From: an uncultured Fretibacterium sp.
GTDB taxonomy: Bacteria > Synergistota > Synergistia > Synergistales > Aminobacteriaceae
Direction: 5' to 3'
DNA length: 21,473 nt
NCBI GenBank assembly: GCA_937915835.1
Contig: CALGHA010000156.1
Span: 1 to 21,473 of the forward strand
The notes beneath the pieces are model-generated. The model did not search any database and was not told the origin of the DNA. It worked only from the letters and a program-made list of their open reading frames with translations. Positions 1 through 6,831 of this stretch are shown piece after piece. The translations under genes were made by a program, and so were the position numbers. Position 1 is the first letter of the stretch, and each line of letters begins with the position of its first letter.

Positions 1-311
1 ATATTGGCCTCAAACCAAGCTCTTAACTCATCAGCACCCTGAAATCCTACATGACGTGCCGCAACTTTCCCGTCTTTCATCAAGAGCAAGTTCGGAATAC
101 TCATAACACGAAACTTCTTCGTCAAATCTTGATTTTCGTCCGCGTCAGCTTTGAAGAACTCAACTTTGCCCGCATATTCTTCCGATAAATCCTCAACAAC
201 CGGAGCAATCATCTTGCAAGGTCCGCACCAAGTCGCCCAAATATCCAGCAATGCAACTTTCGCCGCTTCAAGTTCCGTAATGTCGCTGTTCTGAATTTCT
301 TTGACTGCCAT
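1..311 (-). CDS. trxA: thioredoxin (3' end cut by window edge)
   Basis: Small cytoplasmic thiol-disulfide oxidoreductase that passes electrons from thioredoxin reductase to target proteins. Translating the minus strand from the ATG at 311 gives 103 residues before the window ends in mid-codon. The active site WCGPC has its cysteines at residues 29 and 32, and the conserved cis-proline lies in SIPN (Pro73). Thioredoxins are usually 105-110 residues, so only a few C-terminal residues are missing. A GGGGG ribosome binding site precedes the ATG by about 9 bases. The gene starts 21 bases after the glutathione peroxidase stop, so the two are very likely co-transcribed, and this thioredoxin may be the peroxidase's reductant (inference). 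Identity is secure from the motif spacing. Confidence 0.95.
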   Translation of the reverse strand, partial: MAVKEIQNSDITELEAAKVALLDIWATWCGPCKMIAPVVEDLSEEYAGKVEFFKADADENQDLTKKFRVMSIPNLLLMKDGKVAARHVGFQGADELRAWFEAN

Positions 312-332
312 GATTAATTTTCCCCCTTAAAG

Positions 333-881
333 TTAAAGCAGAGAAGCAACGTAATCTTCGACTTCTTTCATGTCAGCAGTCGGCTCAAAACGTTTCACAA
401 CTTCACCGTCGCGATTGATGACAAACTTTGTGAAGTTCCATTTGATATCCGGCTTCTTCGCATAATCCGGGTCAGCCTTTGCAAGCATCTCATCGAGTAA
501 AGCTGATAATTTGTGGCTGCTTCCGAAACCTTCAAATCCCTTCTGGCTCTTCAAGAAAGTGTAAAGCGGAAGTTCATTCGGACCGTTAACGTCGGATTTT
601 TTGCACTGAGGGAATGTTGTGTTGTAATGAAGCGTGCAGAACTCGTGAATTTCTTCATCACTGCCAGGAGCTTGACCGCCGAACTGGTTGCAGGGAATAT
701 CGAGGATCTCAAGACCTTTATCGTGATACTTCTTGTACATTTCTTCGATTGGCTCATACTGAGGAGTGAAGCCGCAGCCTGTTGCTGTATTAACGACGAG
801 AATAACTTTTCCGGCTAATGTTGAGAGTTTTACTTCTTCGCCCTTCGGTGTAAAAACGGAATAGTCATAAACTTTGCTCAT
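333..881 (-). CDS. glutathione peroxidase family, Cys-type thiol peroxidase
   Basis: Reduces hydrogen peroxide and organic hydroperoxides using a peroxidatic cysteine. The 182 residues match the family's usual length. The peroxidatic Cys36 lies in TGCGFTPQ, Gln70 in IPCNQFGGQ, and the Trp and Asn of the active-site tetrad in WNFTKF (about residues 148-149). Cys82, in the HEFCTLHY stretch, is at the place where thioredoxin-dependent members carry the resolving cysteine. Cysteine replaces selenocysteine, as in most bacterial members, and such enzymes generally use thioredoxin rather than glutathione. The trxA gene immediately downstream fits that. A good Shine-Dalgarno (CGGAGG) precedes the ATG. 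Upstream lies a promoter with a PerR-like palindrome, which suggests peroxide control. The symbol could be gpx, gpo or btuE; I cannot choose among them. Confidence 0.95.
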   Translation of the reverse strand: MSKVYDYSVFTPKGEEVKLSTLAGKVILVVNTATGCGFTPQYEPIEEMYKKYHDKGLEILDIPCNQFGGQAPGSDEEIHEFCTLHYNTTFPQCKKSDVNGPNELPLYTFLKSQKGFEGFGSSHKLSALLDEMLAKADPDYAKKPDIKWNFTKFVINRDGEVVKRFEPTADMKEVEDYVASLL

Positions 882-918
882 AGTTATAAAGCCTCCGTAT
901 TAATATAAAATTTACTAT

Positions 919-948
919 AGTATAAAAATTATACCGCATTGTTATCAA
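919..948 (-). promoter_or_regulatory. putative sigma-70-type promoter for gpx-trxA
   Basis: On the minus strand TTGATA (948-943) and TATACT (924-919) are separated by 18 bases. This places a transcription start about 30 bases upstream of the peroxidase ATG. It lies in the 69-base gap between the DUF6625 gene stop and the peroxidase start. Each box is five of six to consensus. Supported by pattern only. Confidence 0.5.
920..934. promoter_or_regulatory. PerR/Fur-like palindromic operator candidate
   Basis: The 15 bases GTATAAAAATTATAC form a perfect 6-3-6 inverted repeat (GTATAA, three bases, TTATAC). They match the known PerR box TTATAATNATTATAA at 11 of 14 fixed positions. The site overlaps the -10 box and the spacer of the predicted gpx-trxA promoter, where a bound repressor would block RNA polymerase. 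PerR represses peroxide-defence genes in many Gram-positive and some other bacteria, so the target genes fit. A/T-rich palindromes arise easily by chance, so confidence is moderate. An overlapping 10-base palindrome, TACTATAGTA (913-922), is also present. Confidence 0.4.
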
Positions 949-950
949 CA

Positions 951-1394
951 TCACCTATAGCATCTGTAAAGTTTTCGACCAAGTAATTTATTCAAATTTC
1001 TGTGTACTACAAGTTTTTTATACGCAAAACTGCTATTCAGAAATCTTTTTATTCTCATTAAGAGACTGAAATTTTTGCGATTTTTTATTGTGCGTTCGTA
1101 TTCAGTATCAGGAGTTATTAACGCTTGGATCTCTTCAAACGTAAGCTCATGATCTTTCACAAACTCATTGGGAATAATCATAAAGCTGTCTTCATTCTCA
1201 AGTCCTAGCGTGAAGTTCATATGGCGTTTCTGAAGGTGTACATACAAATATTCCTGTTCAAGTTCAGGATCGCCGTCAAGTCCAAGTCCTAATAATTTCC
1301 CATCTGTCCACCTGAAAGCTGCAACTTCTTCACAGGGTATATCGCATCGTGAACACCTGAATTGCTTAATTGATGGCGAGATGTCTGCAAACAT
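951..1394 (-). CDS. DUF6625 glycosyltransferase-like protein, C-terminal part (after frameshift)
   Basis: Downstream part of a gene whose upstream part is read in another frame (1289-1981). From its first ATG this frame gives 147 residues beginning MFADISPSIKQF, which resembles the end of the DUF6625 core domain. The rest contains two CxxC-like cysteines (FRCSRCDIPCEE), a tyrosine-rich segment and a basic tail. The frame stays open upstream of the ATG across the G-rich run at 1410-1420 and back to a stop at 1431-1433. No Shine-Dalgarno is evident before the ATG at 1394, so separate translation seems unlikely. I read it as the C-terminal half of one original protein of about 340 residues, split by a one-base change or by a sequencing error. 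Confidence 0.6.
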   Translation of the reverse strand: MFADISPSIKQFRCSRCDIPCEEVAAFRWTDGKLLGLGLDGDPELEQEYLYVHLQKRHMNFTLGLENEDSFMIIPNEFVKDHELTFEEIQALITPDTEYERTIKNRKNFSLLMRIKRFLNSSFAYKKLVVHRNLNKLLGRKLYRCYR

Positions 1395-1981
1395 GGGTCG
1401 GTCATATTGCCCCCACCCCCGTAAATAAATTTACGGAATAAATTTTCGGTGAGTTCAGACTCATCATAATACATGGGATATTCTGTAATGTAAGCATCAC
1501 GATAAGAAATATTCCATCTTGGTAATTTATTCAGCGCAAAACGTCTTATACTCTCAGAGTTGCGATAAAGAACAAGATGGCCACGCTTGTAAAGTCTGTC
1601 GAATTTATCAAGCAAGTAGTCAGTGATAAATTTTCCCATATCTCCCCAAATAATGTCAGGATCAACATGACCCCAGAAATCATAACCTTCAAGATATTCC
1701 TGAAAGATTAATCCGTAAAGAGGTCTATAATCGCAAAGTTTGTAGGGTCTATCGAGCACAAAATCAAAGTCAAGATGAGGCCTTATTCTCGCTTTCAACT
1801 CATCAAATGTCATCGGGAAAATTTTTACATTGGCCGGAACGTTATAGCTCGAAAAGTCTATATCCGAGAAAATCATAAACGTAAAATTCGGATTGGCTCC
1901 TGCGGATTTCAACCACAACGGAAAATAGTTCGGAAGATTTCCGTAATAATGCAACATTAAAGCAACTGAATGCTTGTTCAT
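1289..1981 (-). CDS. DUF6625 glycosyltransferase-like protein, N-terminal part (frameshifted)
   Basis: The first 200 or so residues match what I know of the DUF6625 family, which is often found in polysaccharide biosynthesis loci. Visible hallmarks are an N-terminal strand-rich start (SVALMLHYYGNLPNYFPLWL), the PYKLCDYRPLYG segment, and YDFWGHVDPDIIWGDM, whose DPD resembles the metal-binding DxD of GT-A glycosyltransferases. RGHLVLYRN follows. After YGGGGNMTDP the reading no longer looks like the family (CLQTSRHQLS and on), whereas the other frame continues with a family-like FADISP. A strong AGGAGG lies just upstream of the ATG at 1981. Function is probably transfer of a sugar to a surface glycan, but the acceptor is unknown and the frameshift may make it inactive. 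Confidence 0.75.
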   Translation of the reverse strand: MNKHSVALMLHYYGNLPNYFPLWLKSAGANPNFTFMIFSDIDFSSYNVPANVKIFPMTFDELKARIRPHLDFDFVLDRPYKLCDYRPLYGLIFQEYLEGYDFWGHVDPDIIWGDMGKFITDYLLDKFDRLYKRGHLVLYRNSESIRRFALNKLPRWNISYRDAYITEYPMYYDESELTENLFRKFIYGGGGNMTDPCLQTSRHQLSNSGVHDAIYPVKKLQLSGGQMGNY

Positions 1982-2010
1982 GCAAATACCTCCTGAGAAT
2001 GAATGAACGT

Positions 2011-2016
2011 ATTATA
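2011..2016 (-). promoter_or_regulatory. candidate -10 box for the DUF6625 gene
   Basis: Minus-strand TATAAT, perfect to consensus, lies 30 bases upstream of the ATG at 1981 and is followed by an AGGAGG ribosome binding site. No convincing -35 box is seen, so this is a weak call. Confidence 0.3.
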
Positions 2017-2076
2017 CAGGATTTGAACGCTTCCTAGCCGAAAAATTTTATAAGTGAAGTATTATCAAAGTTTCCA

Positions 2077-2085
2077 TGCTAAAAT
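2077..2085 (+). promoter_or_regulatory. candidate extended -10 promoter for gyrA-psd-pssA
   Basis: TGCTAAAAT fits the extended -10 pattern TGnTAnAAT. A start of transcription near 2092 would leave a 40-base leader before the gyrA ATG at 2132. If real, the in-frame ATG at 2054 lies upstream of the transcript start and cannot be used. No good -35 box is present, as is usual for extended -10 promoters. Confidence 0.35.
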
Positions 2086-2131
2086 TACTTGTTTAGTCAT
2101 AAAAATTCTAAAAGGAGATTACATTTCTTAC

Positions 2132-4639
2132 ATGCCCGACGAAAATGAAAATTTAATCCAGCCCGAAATTTTAGACGAGGCCGGAAAAATAATATCTCTT
2201 CCATTAGTTGGCGAGGTCAAAACAAGTTATCTCAATTATGCTATGAGCGTCATAATCGGCAGAGCTTTACCAGACGCACGCGATGGCCTTAAACCTGTTC
2301 AGCGTAGAGTGCTTTACGCGATGTCCGAACTGGGACTTAAGCACAACACAGCCTACAAGAAATCCGCTCGTATTGTCGGTGAAACGATGGGTAAATATCA
2401 TCCTCACGGAGACAGCGCGATTTATGACACAATGGTTCGTCTCGCTCAAAACTGGAACTTACGCTACACTCTCGTTGACGGTCAGGGTAATTTTGGCTCA
2501 ATCGACGGCGACAGTGCGGCGGCTATGCGTTACACCGAAGCTAGATTAAGTTGGCCCGGCGAATTAATGCTCGCGAATATCGATGAAGATACGATTGATT
2601 GGGGACAAAATTTTGATGAGTCTCTCAAGGAACCCTTAACTCTCCCGTCAATTCTGCCTAATTTACTCGTAAACGGCTCAACCGGTATTGCCGTCGGAAT
2701 GGCTACGAACATGCCCCCTCATAATTTACGCGAGGTCGTGAACGTTTTATGCTGGTTAATCGAGAATGATATTGACCCGGAGAATGCTGAGCTTAAGGAT
2801 ATATTGCAATTCTTACCTGGCCCGGACTTCCCAACTGGCGGAGAAATTATCGGCAATGCTGGAATTATCGACGCTTACACCACAGGACGAGGAAAAATCG
2901 TTGTTCGCGGAAAAATGCACGTCGAGGAGAACAAGCGCGGAAAACAAAGCATAATAATCACCGAAATTCCTTACGCCGTCAATAAAACTATGTTACTTGA
3001 AGCTATCGTTCAGGCCGTCCAAGAAAAGAAGATTGAGGGAATTTCCGAGATGCGCGATGAGTCTGACCGTGATGGACTGCGAATTGTCGTTGAGCTTTCA
3101 CGTGATACTGACCCCGATGTAGTCATTCGTCAGCTCTTCAAGAATACTCAGCTTCAATCAACTTTCGGCGTAATCAATCTTGCTCTCGTTAATAAGCATC
3201 CTGAAATTCTTTCGATTAAGCAACTTTTGAGCATTTTCCTGAATTACAGGCGTGATGTCGTAAAACGAAGAACTGAACACAGACTTAATCAGGCTCAAGC
3301 TCGCGAACATATTATTGAAGGCCTGAAAAAAGCATTAACTCACATTGAGCAGGTAATCCGAACAATACGCTCTACGAACAATGCCGCCGAAGCAAAAGAA
3401 AGTTTACAGAAAGTTTTAGAGTTCTCGGAAGCTCAGGCACAAGCAATTCTTGATATGAGGCTTCAGAGATTAACCGGACTTGAGCGCGAAAAACTCGACG
3501 AGGAACAAACGAAACTTTTAGCTGACATTGCGACGTTCAAGAATATTCTCGAAAATCACAAGGCTCTTGATGAAGTAATTGCGTCGGAACTCAAGGATTT
3601 AGCTTCACGCTTCGGCGACGACAGAAGGACTAACATTGTAACTGAGGAGATAAAAGAAACTTCGGAGGAAGAATTAATCCAGGAAGAAGACATCGTGATA
3701 ATTCTCTCGAAGGACGGACTGATTAAGCGTCAGCCTCTGGACTTCTACAGAACTCAGGATAAAGGCGGAAAAGGTAAGCGCGGCGGAAAAGTTCATGAGG
3801 ACGACAGTATAGCCGCTTTATGTGTGAGCAATACTCATCATGATATTTTCTTCTTTACGACTTTGGGAAGAATGATGTGCTTGAAAGGCTTCGATATTCC
3901 TGAAACTAAGACGGGAAAAGGTAAGCCGATATCTCGTTTACTTCCGCTTCATGAGAATGAAAGAATTGTGAACATCGCCGGTGACGGAATAGAGGAGTTC
4001 AAATTTGCCTTCTTCATAACGAAATACGGGATTGCTAAACGTTTAACTTTCGAGGTTTTAGAGTACACCAACCGTCCGAAGAAAATAATGAAACTTGATG
4101 AGGGCGACGAGATTGCTCAAGTTAGATTGACGACGGGGAACGATGAAATGTTAATCGTTACTCAGAACGGAATTGCTTTAAGAGTTCCGGAAAACGAGTT
4201 CAGGCCGCTTGGAAGAGTTGCGCGCGGAGTTGCAGCGATAAGACTTAAGAAGGGTGATAAAGTTCTGAGCTGTGATGTTGTTGACGAAAAACAAAGAATT
4301 ATCGTTGTCAGCGAAAAGGGTATTGGCAAGAAATTAGAATTTTCCGAGTTCATGCCTCATCATCGAGCAACAGGAGGAGCCTGCATTATGGAACTTACTC
4401 CGAAGACTGGAAAACTCGCCGGAAGCGTAACAGCTCACGACAATGACGAAATGATAATAATAACGTCAAAAGGCCGTGTTGTACGAATGGGAGCGGATCA
4501 AGTTACATTGATGAAGAGACATGCTGTAGGCTATATCGTTCTCAGACTTGATGAGGGTGATACGGTTGCGGATTGCAGCTTAATTCGTGCAGAGGACGAC
4601 GACGAAGAGACTACGAAGCTAATTAACTTTGAGGAGTAA
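2132..4639 (+). CDS. gyrA: DNA gyrase subunit A
   Basis: Breakage-reunion subunit of gyrase, the A2B2 enzyme that introduces negative supercoils using ATP. From the ATG at 2132 it has 835 residues, usual for GyrA. The catalytic tyrosine is Tyr134 in AMRYTEARLS. The quinolone-resistance region reads HPHGDSAIYDT, with Ser95 and Asp99 equivalent to E. coli Ser83 and Asp87, so it has the quinolone-sensitive residues. The C-terminal DNA-wrapping domain carries a GyrA box, QDKGGKGKRG (542-551), which separates it from ParC. An ATG 26 codons upstream (2054) is in frame, but the added residues are not GyrA-like; the protein family starts near MPDENENLI. The Shine-Dalgarno AAAGGAG sits about 14 bases from the chosen ATG, rather far. 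It is followed after 3 bases by psd. Confidence 0.97.
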   Translation: MPDENENLIQPEILDEAGKIISLPLVGEVKTSYLNYAMSVIIGRALPDARDGLKPVQRRVLYAMSELGLKHNTAYKKSARIVGETMGKYHPHGDSAIYDTMVRLAQNWNLRYTLVDGQGNFGSIDGDSAAAMRYTEARLSWPGELMLANIDEDTIDWGQNFDESLKEPLTLPSILPNLLVNGSTGIAVGMATNMPPHNLREVVNVLCWLIENDIDPENAELKDILQFLPGPDFPTGGEIIGNAGIIDAYTTGRGKIVVRGKMHVEENKRGKQSIIITEIPYAVNKTMLLEAIVQAVQEKKIEGISEMRDESDRDGLRIVVELSRDTDPDVVIRQLFKNTQLQSTFGVINLALVNKHPEILSIKQLLSIFLNYRRDVVKRRTEHRLNQAQAREHIIEGLKKALTHIEQVIRTIRSTNNAAEAKESLQKVLEFSEAQAQAILDMRLQRLTGLEREKLDEEQTKLLADIATFKNILENHKALDEVIASELKDLASRFGDDRRTNIVTEEIKETSEEELIQEEDIVIILSKDGLIKRQPLDFYRTQDKGGKGKRGGKVHEDDSIAALCVSNTHHDIFFFTTLGRMMCLKGFDIPETKTGKGKPISRLLPLHENERIVNIAGDGIEEFKFAFFITKYGIAKRLTFEVLEYTNRPKKIMKLDEGDEIAQVRLTTGNDEMLIVTQNGIALRVPENEFRPLGRVARGVAAIRLKKGDKVLSCDVVDEKQRIIVVSEKGIGKKLEFSEFMPHHRATGGACIMELTPKTGKLAGSVTAHDNDEMIIITSKGRVVRMGADQVTLMKRHAVGYIVLRLDEGDTVADCSLIRAEDDDEETTKLINFEE

Positions 4640-4642
4640 TCA

Positions 4643-5263
4643 ATGAGAATTGCTAAAGACGGACTTCCGACGATAATATTTTTGCTGTTATGCGCCGGAG
4701 CCTTTGCTTTCATCTCGATAATTCCCACGTTAATAATTTTCGCGCTGTTATGTCTGGTAATCTGGTTTTTCCGGGACCCTGAGAGGACGACGAATTATGA
4801 GGACGGAAATTTTTACTCACCTGCTGACGGAAAAATTGTAGAGATTTCTGAATGCGAGCATGATTTTACCGGTCAAGCTCTGAAAGTCGGTATCTTCATG
4901 AATATTTTTAGCGTCCACGTAAACCGCGCTCCGTGTACAGGACGAGTTGATTATCTTGAATATATTCCTGGAAAAAAGATTGCGGCATTCTCGCCTAAAG
5001 CGTCGGAGATTAACGAACGTAATTTTGTCGGGCTCTCAACACAATGGGGGCCCGTCATGATGACACAGATTGCCGGACTTGTAGCAAGAAGAATTGTTTG
5101 CAGGTTAAAACGCGGTGAAATTCTAGAGGCTGGCCAGCGTTACGGTATGATTAAATTGGGCTCAAGGGTTGATTTGTACGTTCCTCGTGATACAGTATTG
5201 CGTGTAAAAATCGGCGAGGATGTGAAAGCCGGATTAACTTGTATAGGAGTGATAGCACAGTGA
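4643..5263 (+). CDS. psd: phosphatidylserine decarboxylase, short archaeal-type
   Basis: Converts phosphatidylserine to phosphatidylethanolamine at the inner membrane. The 206-residue length and GSR processing site mark the short (PSD-A/archaeal-type) form rather than the long E. coli type. The proenzyme cleaves itself between Gly173 and Ser174 in IKLGSRVD, and the serine becomes the pyruvoyl cofactor. Two hydrophobic segments occur near residues 9-27 and 28-43, followed by WFFRDPER. Conserved family blocks SPADGKIVEI and MNIFSVHVNRAP are present. Its Shine-Dalgarno (GAGGAG) lies inside the last codons of gyrA, and its stop overlaps the pssA start by four bases (GTGA), so the two lipid genes are translationally coupled. 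Confidence 0.93.
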   Translation: MRIAKDGLPTIIFLLLCAGAFAFISIIPTLIIFALLCLVIWFFRDPERTTNYEDGNFYSPADGKIVEISECEHDFTGQALKVGIFMNIFSVHVNRAPCTGRVDYLEYIPGKKIAAFSPKASEINERNFVGLSTQWGPVMMTQIAGLVARRIVCRLKRGEILEAGQRYGMIKLGSRVDLYVPRDTVLRVKIGEDVKAGLTCIGVIAQ

Positions 5264-6024
5264 GAAATTTTTTGCGTATTCGGCGCAAGATGGGAAAATT
5301 TAAGAGGCATAAACCTTTGGAGTTCAGGCAAATAGCTCCGAACATGGTAACAAGCGGAAATTTACTTTGCGGGATATTTTCGTTAATGCTGGTCTTACAT
5401 GGCAGATTTGTTCCTGCGGCGTGGTTAATATTCTTCGCTGTAATTTTTGACGGCTTCGACGGGAAAGTTGCAAGAATGCTCGGAGGCGGCTCTCAATTTG
5501 GGCTTGAGTTTGACAGTTTAGCTGACCTCGTGAGTTTTGGGGTTGCGCCGTCAATTTTGCTGTATCAAGTTTCAGTCCGTGAGCTTCACATAATCGGAGC
5601 TGTAGTAGCATGTTTCTTCGCGTTATGCGTGGCACTGAGACTAGCGAGATTTAACGTTGTTCATGTTCCCGGACCGTTTCAGGGTTTGCCTTGTCCAGCA
5701 GGAGGATTATTCGTAGCGTCGTTCGTAATTGCTGGGGTGAAACTTCCTGCGTGGGTTATGGCAATAGTACTCGGCTTTGTGGGCTTCCTGATGATTTCGA
5801 GTATTCCTTATGCGAACATGAAGAAGCTCACTAAGAAGACTGCGGACAAGACGAAATGTTTTGCTCTGCTCTCATTGTTCGTAATCTCGTTCGTGTGCTT
5901 GAAGAGTTCTGCTCCGTTGTTCCTGTTTGCGTTGTATATCGTGAGCGGATTGATAAAATTTGACTGGGGACAATGGATCTTGAAGCCTGAAGCTCGCGAC
6001 GAAGCATTAAGCCATAAGAATTAG
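5260..6024 (+). CDS. pssA: CDP-diacylglycerol--serine O-phosphatidyltransferase
   Basis: Integral membrane enzyme that joins serine to CDP-diacylglycerol and makes phosphatidylserine, the substrate of the psd product encoded just upstream. The CDP-alcohol phosphatidyltransferase signature DGxxARx8Gx3Dx3D is complete: Asp67, Gly68, Ala71, Arg72, Gly81, Asp85 and Asp89. Several hydrophobic helices follow. I chose the GTG at 5260 because AGGAG sits 10 bases before it and it overlaps the psd stop; a TTG at 5239 is in frame but has no binding site. That gives 254 residues. The basic N-terminus (RIRRKMGKFKRHK) is probably cytoplasmic. It is the last gene before the terminator at 6040. Confidence 0.92.
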   Translation: MRNFLRIRRKMGKFKRHKPLEFRQIAPNMVTSGNLLCGIFSLMLVLHGRFVPAAWLIFFAVIFDGFDGKVARMLGGGSQFGLEFDSLADLVSFGVAPSILLYQVSVRELHIIGAVVACFFALCVALRLARFNVVHVPGPFQGLPCPAGGLFVASFVIAGVKLPAWVMAIVLGFVGFLMISSIPYANMKKLTKKTADKTKCFALLSLFVISFVCLKSSAPLFLFALYIVSGLIKFDWGQWILKPEARDEALSHKN

Positions 6025-6039
6025 GACATAAAATTTTTG

Positions 6040-6075
6040 ACGGACTCGCTGAAATTAGGCGGGTTCGTTTTTTTT
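6040..6075 (+). terminator. rho-independent terminator after pssA
   Basis: A 10-pair stem (ACGGACTCGC with GCGGGTTCGT, two G-U pairs) with a 9-base loop is followed directly by eight T residues. It ends the gyrA-psd-pssA transcript. On the opposite strand the two wobble pairs become A-C mismatches and only a broken T-run follows, so it should work poorly for the converging minus-strand genes. Confidence 0.88.
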
Positions 6076-6115
6076 ATGGCTAGTAAATTGCATTCAACGA
6101 TAGCGTCAATATTTT

Positions 6116-6358
6116 TCAAGGTTTGTAAATCTTCTTATGCGCTGAACGTTTCTTTAACTCCTCCTGCTTTCTATACGCATTCTCAAGCGCACGCACTAAT
6201 TCATTCCAGCGGAAATTCCAGGCAACTTCAGCTTTACTCGGCTTGTCATGTCCGGGCTGGTCAATCGCGTCAATATCTTTCGGCCTCTTGTGAAGCGTGA
6301 AGCTCTCGCCGTCAAACGAAACACTTGAACCGTCATCAAACGGAATATACACTCTCAT
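6116..6358 (-). CDS. small protein of unknown function (80 aa)
   Basis: I do not recognise this protein. Its ATG overlaps the stop of the rimI-like gene by four bases (ATGA), and no separate Shine-Dalgarno is seen, so it would be translated by coupling. That arrangement is the main support that it is real. The N-terminal third (MRVYIPFDDGSSVSFDGESF) looks like beta strands; the C-terminal third (FRWNELVRALENAYRK then a Lys-rich tail) looks like a basic amphipathic helix. There is no signal peptide or membrane segment. It is the last gene of the long minus-strand array and faces the pssA terminator. Confidence 0.6.
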   Translation of the reverse strand: MRVYIPFDDGSSVSFDGESFTLHKRPKDIDAIDQPGHDKPSKAEVAWNFRWNELVRALENAYRKQEELKKRSAHKKIYKP

Positions 6359-6828
6359 AGTTTCAGCGTTAAAGGCAATTTTGCGCTCATCACGATTGCG
6401 TCCTCACCATTGGAATAATACCCCTGACGAATTTTTTCCCTGACAAATGACATCTGGGAATACAGAGCTATTGCGGCAGAATTTGACTTCTTAACACGAA
6501 GCATTAAACGCTTAAAGTTCAGATACATTGCGCAGTCGCTGACAGCTAATAATAATTGTGAAGCTATTTTCATCCTGCGAAAGTTCTTATCGACGATTAA
6601 CGCCATTAACACGCCTAATCTTTTCTCGCGGCCAAGAACTGCATAGCCTAAAAGCGGAGCCTCCGTTGTCAAAGCGAAGGCCCCTATGTAAGTAATCTCG
6701 TTGTGTGATTTATCGTTTAAGTCAGACTTTATAATTTCTTCAGGCCATGACAATTCAGAATTTGCGTTAATTCTCAGTATTGCAGGCAAGTCTTCAGCCG
6801 TCAAGAAATCTATTTCTGGTACGTACAA
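6355..6828 (-). CDS. GNAT N-acetyltransferase, RimI-like
   Basis: Acetyl-CoA-dependent N-acetyltransferase of the GNAT fold, 157 residues, resembling RimI, which acetylates the N-terminus of ribosomal protein S18. RimI-like features are the early SWPEEIIKSDL block, the central LIVDKNFRRMKIASQLL acetyl-CoA loop, RVKKSNSAAIALYSQMSFV, and the RQGYYSNGEDAIVM ending. Two positions differ from the usual RimI pattern: the pyrophosphate loop has Lys where Gly is common (RRMKIA), and the LEVR strand reads LMLRV without the glutamate. The protein could therefore be a related acetyltransferase with another substrate. The start is TTG, 3 bases after the purA stop, with AGGGG in the purA end as ribosome binding site. 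Confidence 0.8.
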   Translation of the reverse strand: MYVPEIDFLTAEDLPAILRINANSELSWPEEIIKSDLNDKSHNEITYIGAFALTTEAPLLGYAVLGREKRLGVLMALIVDKNFRRMKIASQLLLAVSDCAMYLNFKRLMLRVKKSNSAAIALYSQMSFVREKIRQGYYSNGEDAIVMSAKLPLTLKL

Positions 6829-6831
6829 AAA

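Noticed and set aside
513..818. Plus-strand frame of 101 codons opposite the peroxidase gene
   Set aside because: It lies wholly inside a confident peroxidase gene and shows no family features or translation signals.
2054..2131. N-terminal extension of gyrA from the ATG at 2054
   Set aside because: The 26 extra residues do not resemble GyrA, no ribosome binding site precedes that ATG, and a candidate promoter lies downstream of it.
6037..6300. Plus-strand frame of 87 codons downstream of pssA
   Set aside because: It begins inside the terminator hairpin and runs opposite the 80-residue minus-strand gene, which has better coupling evidence.
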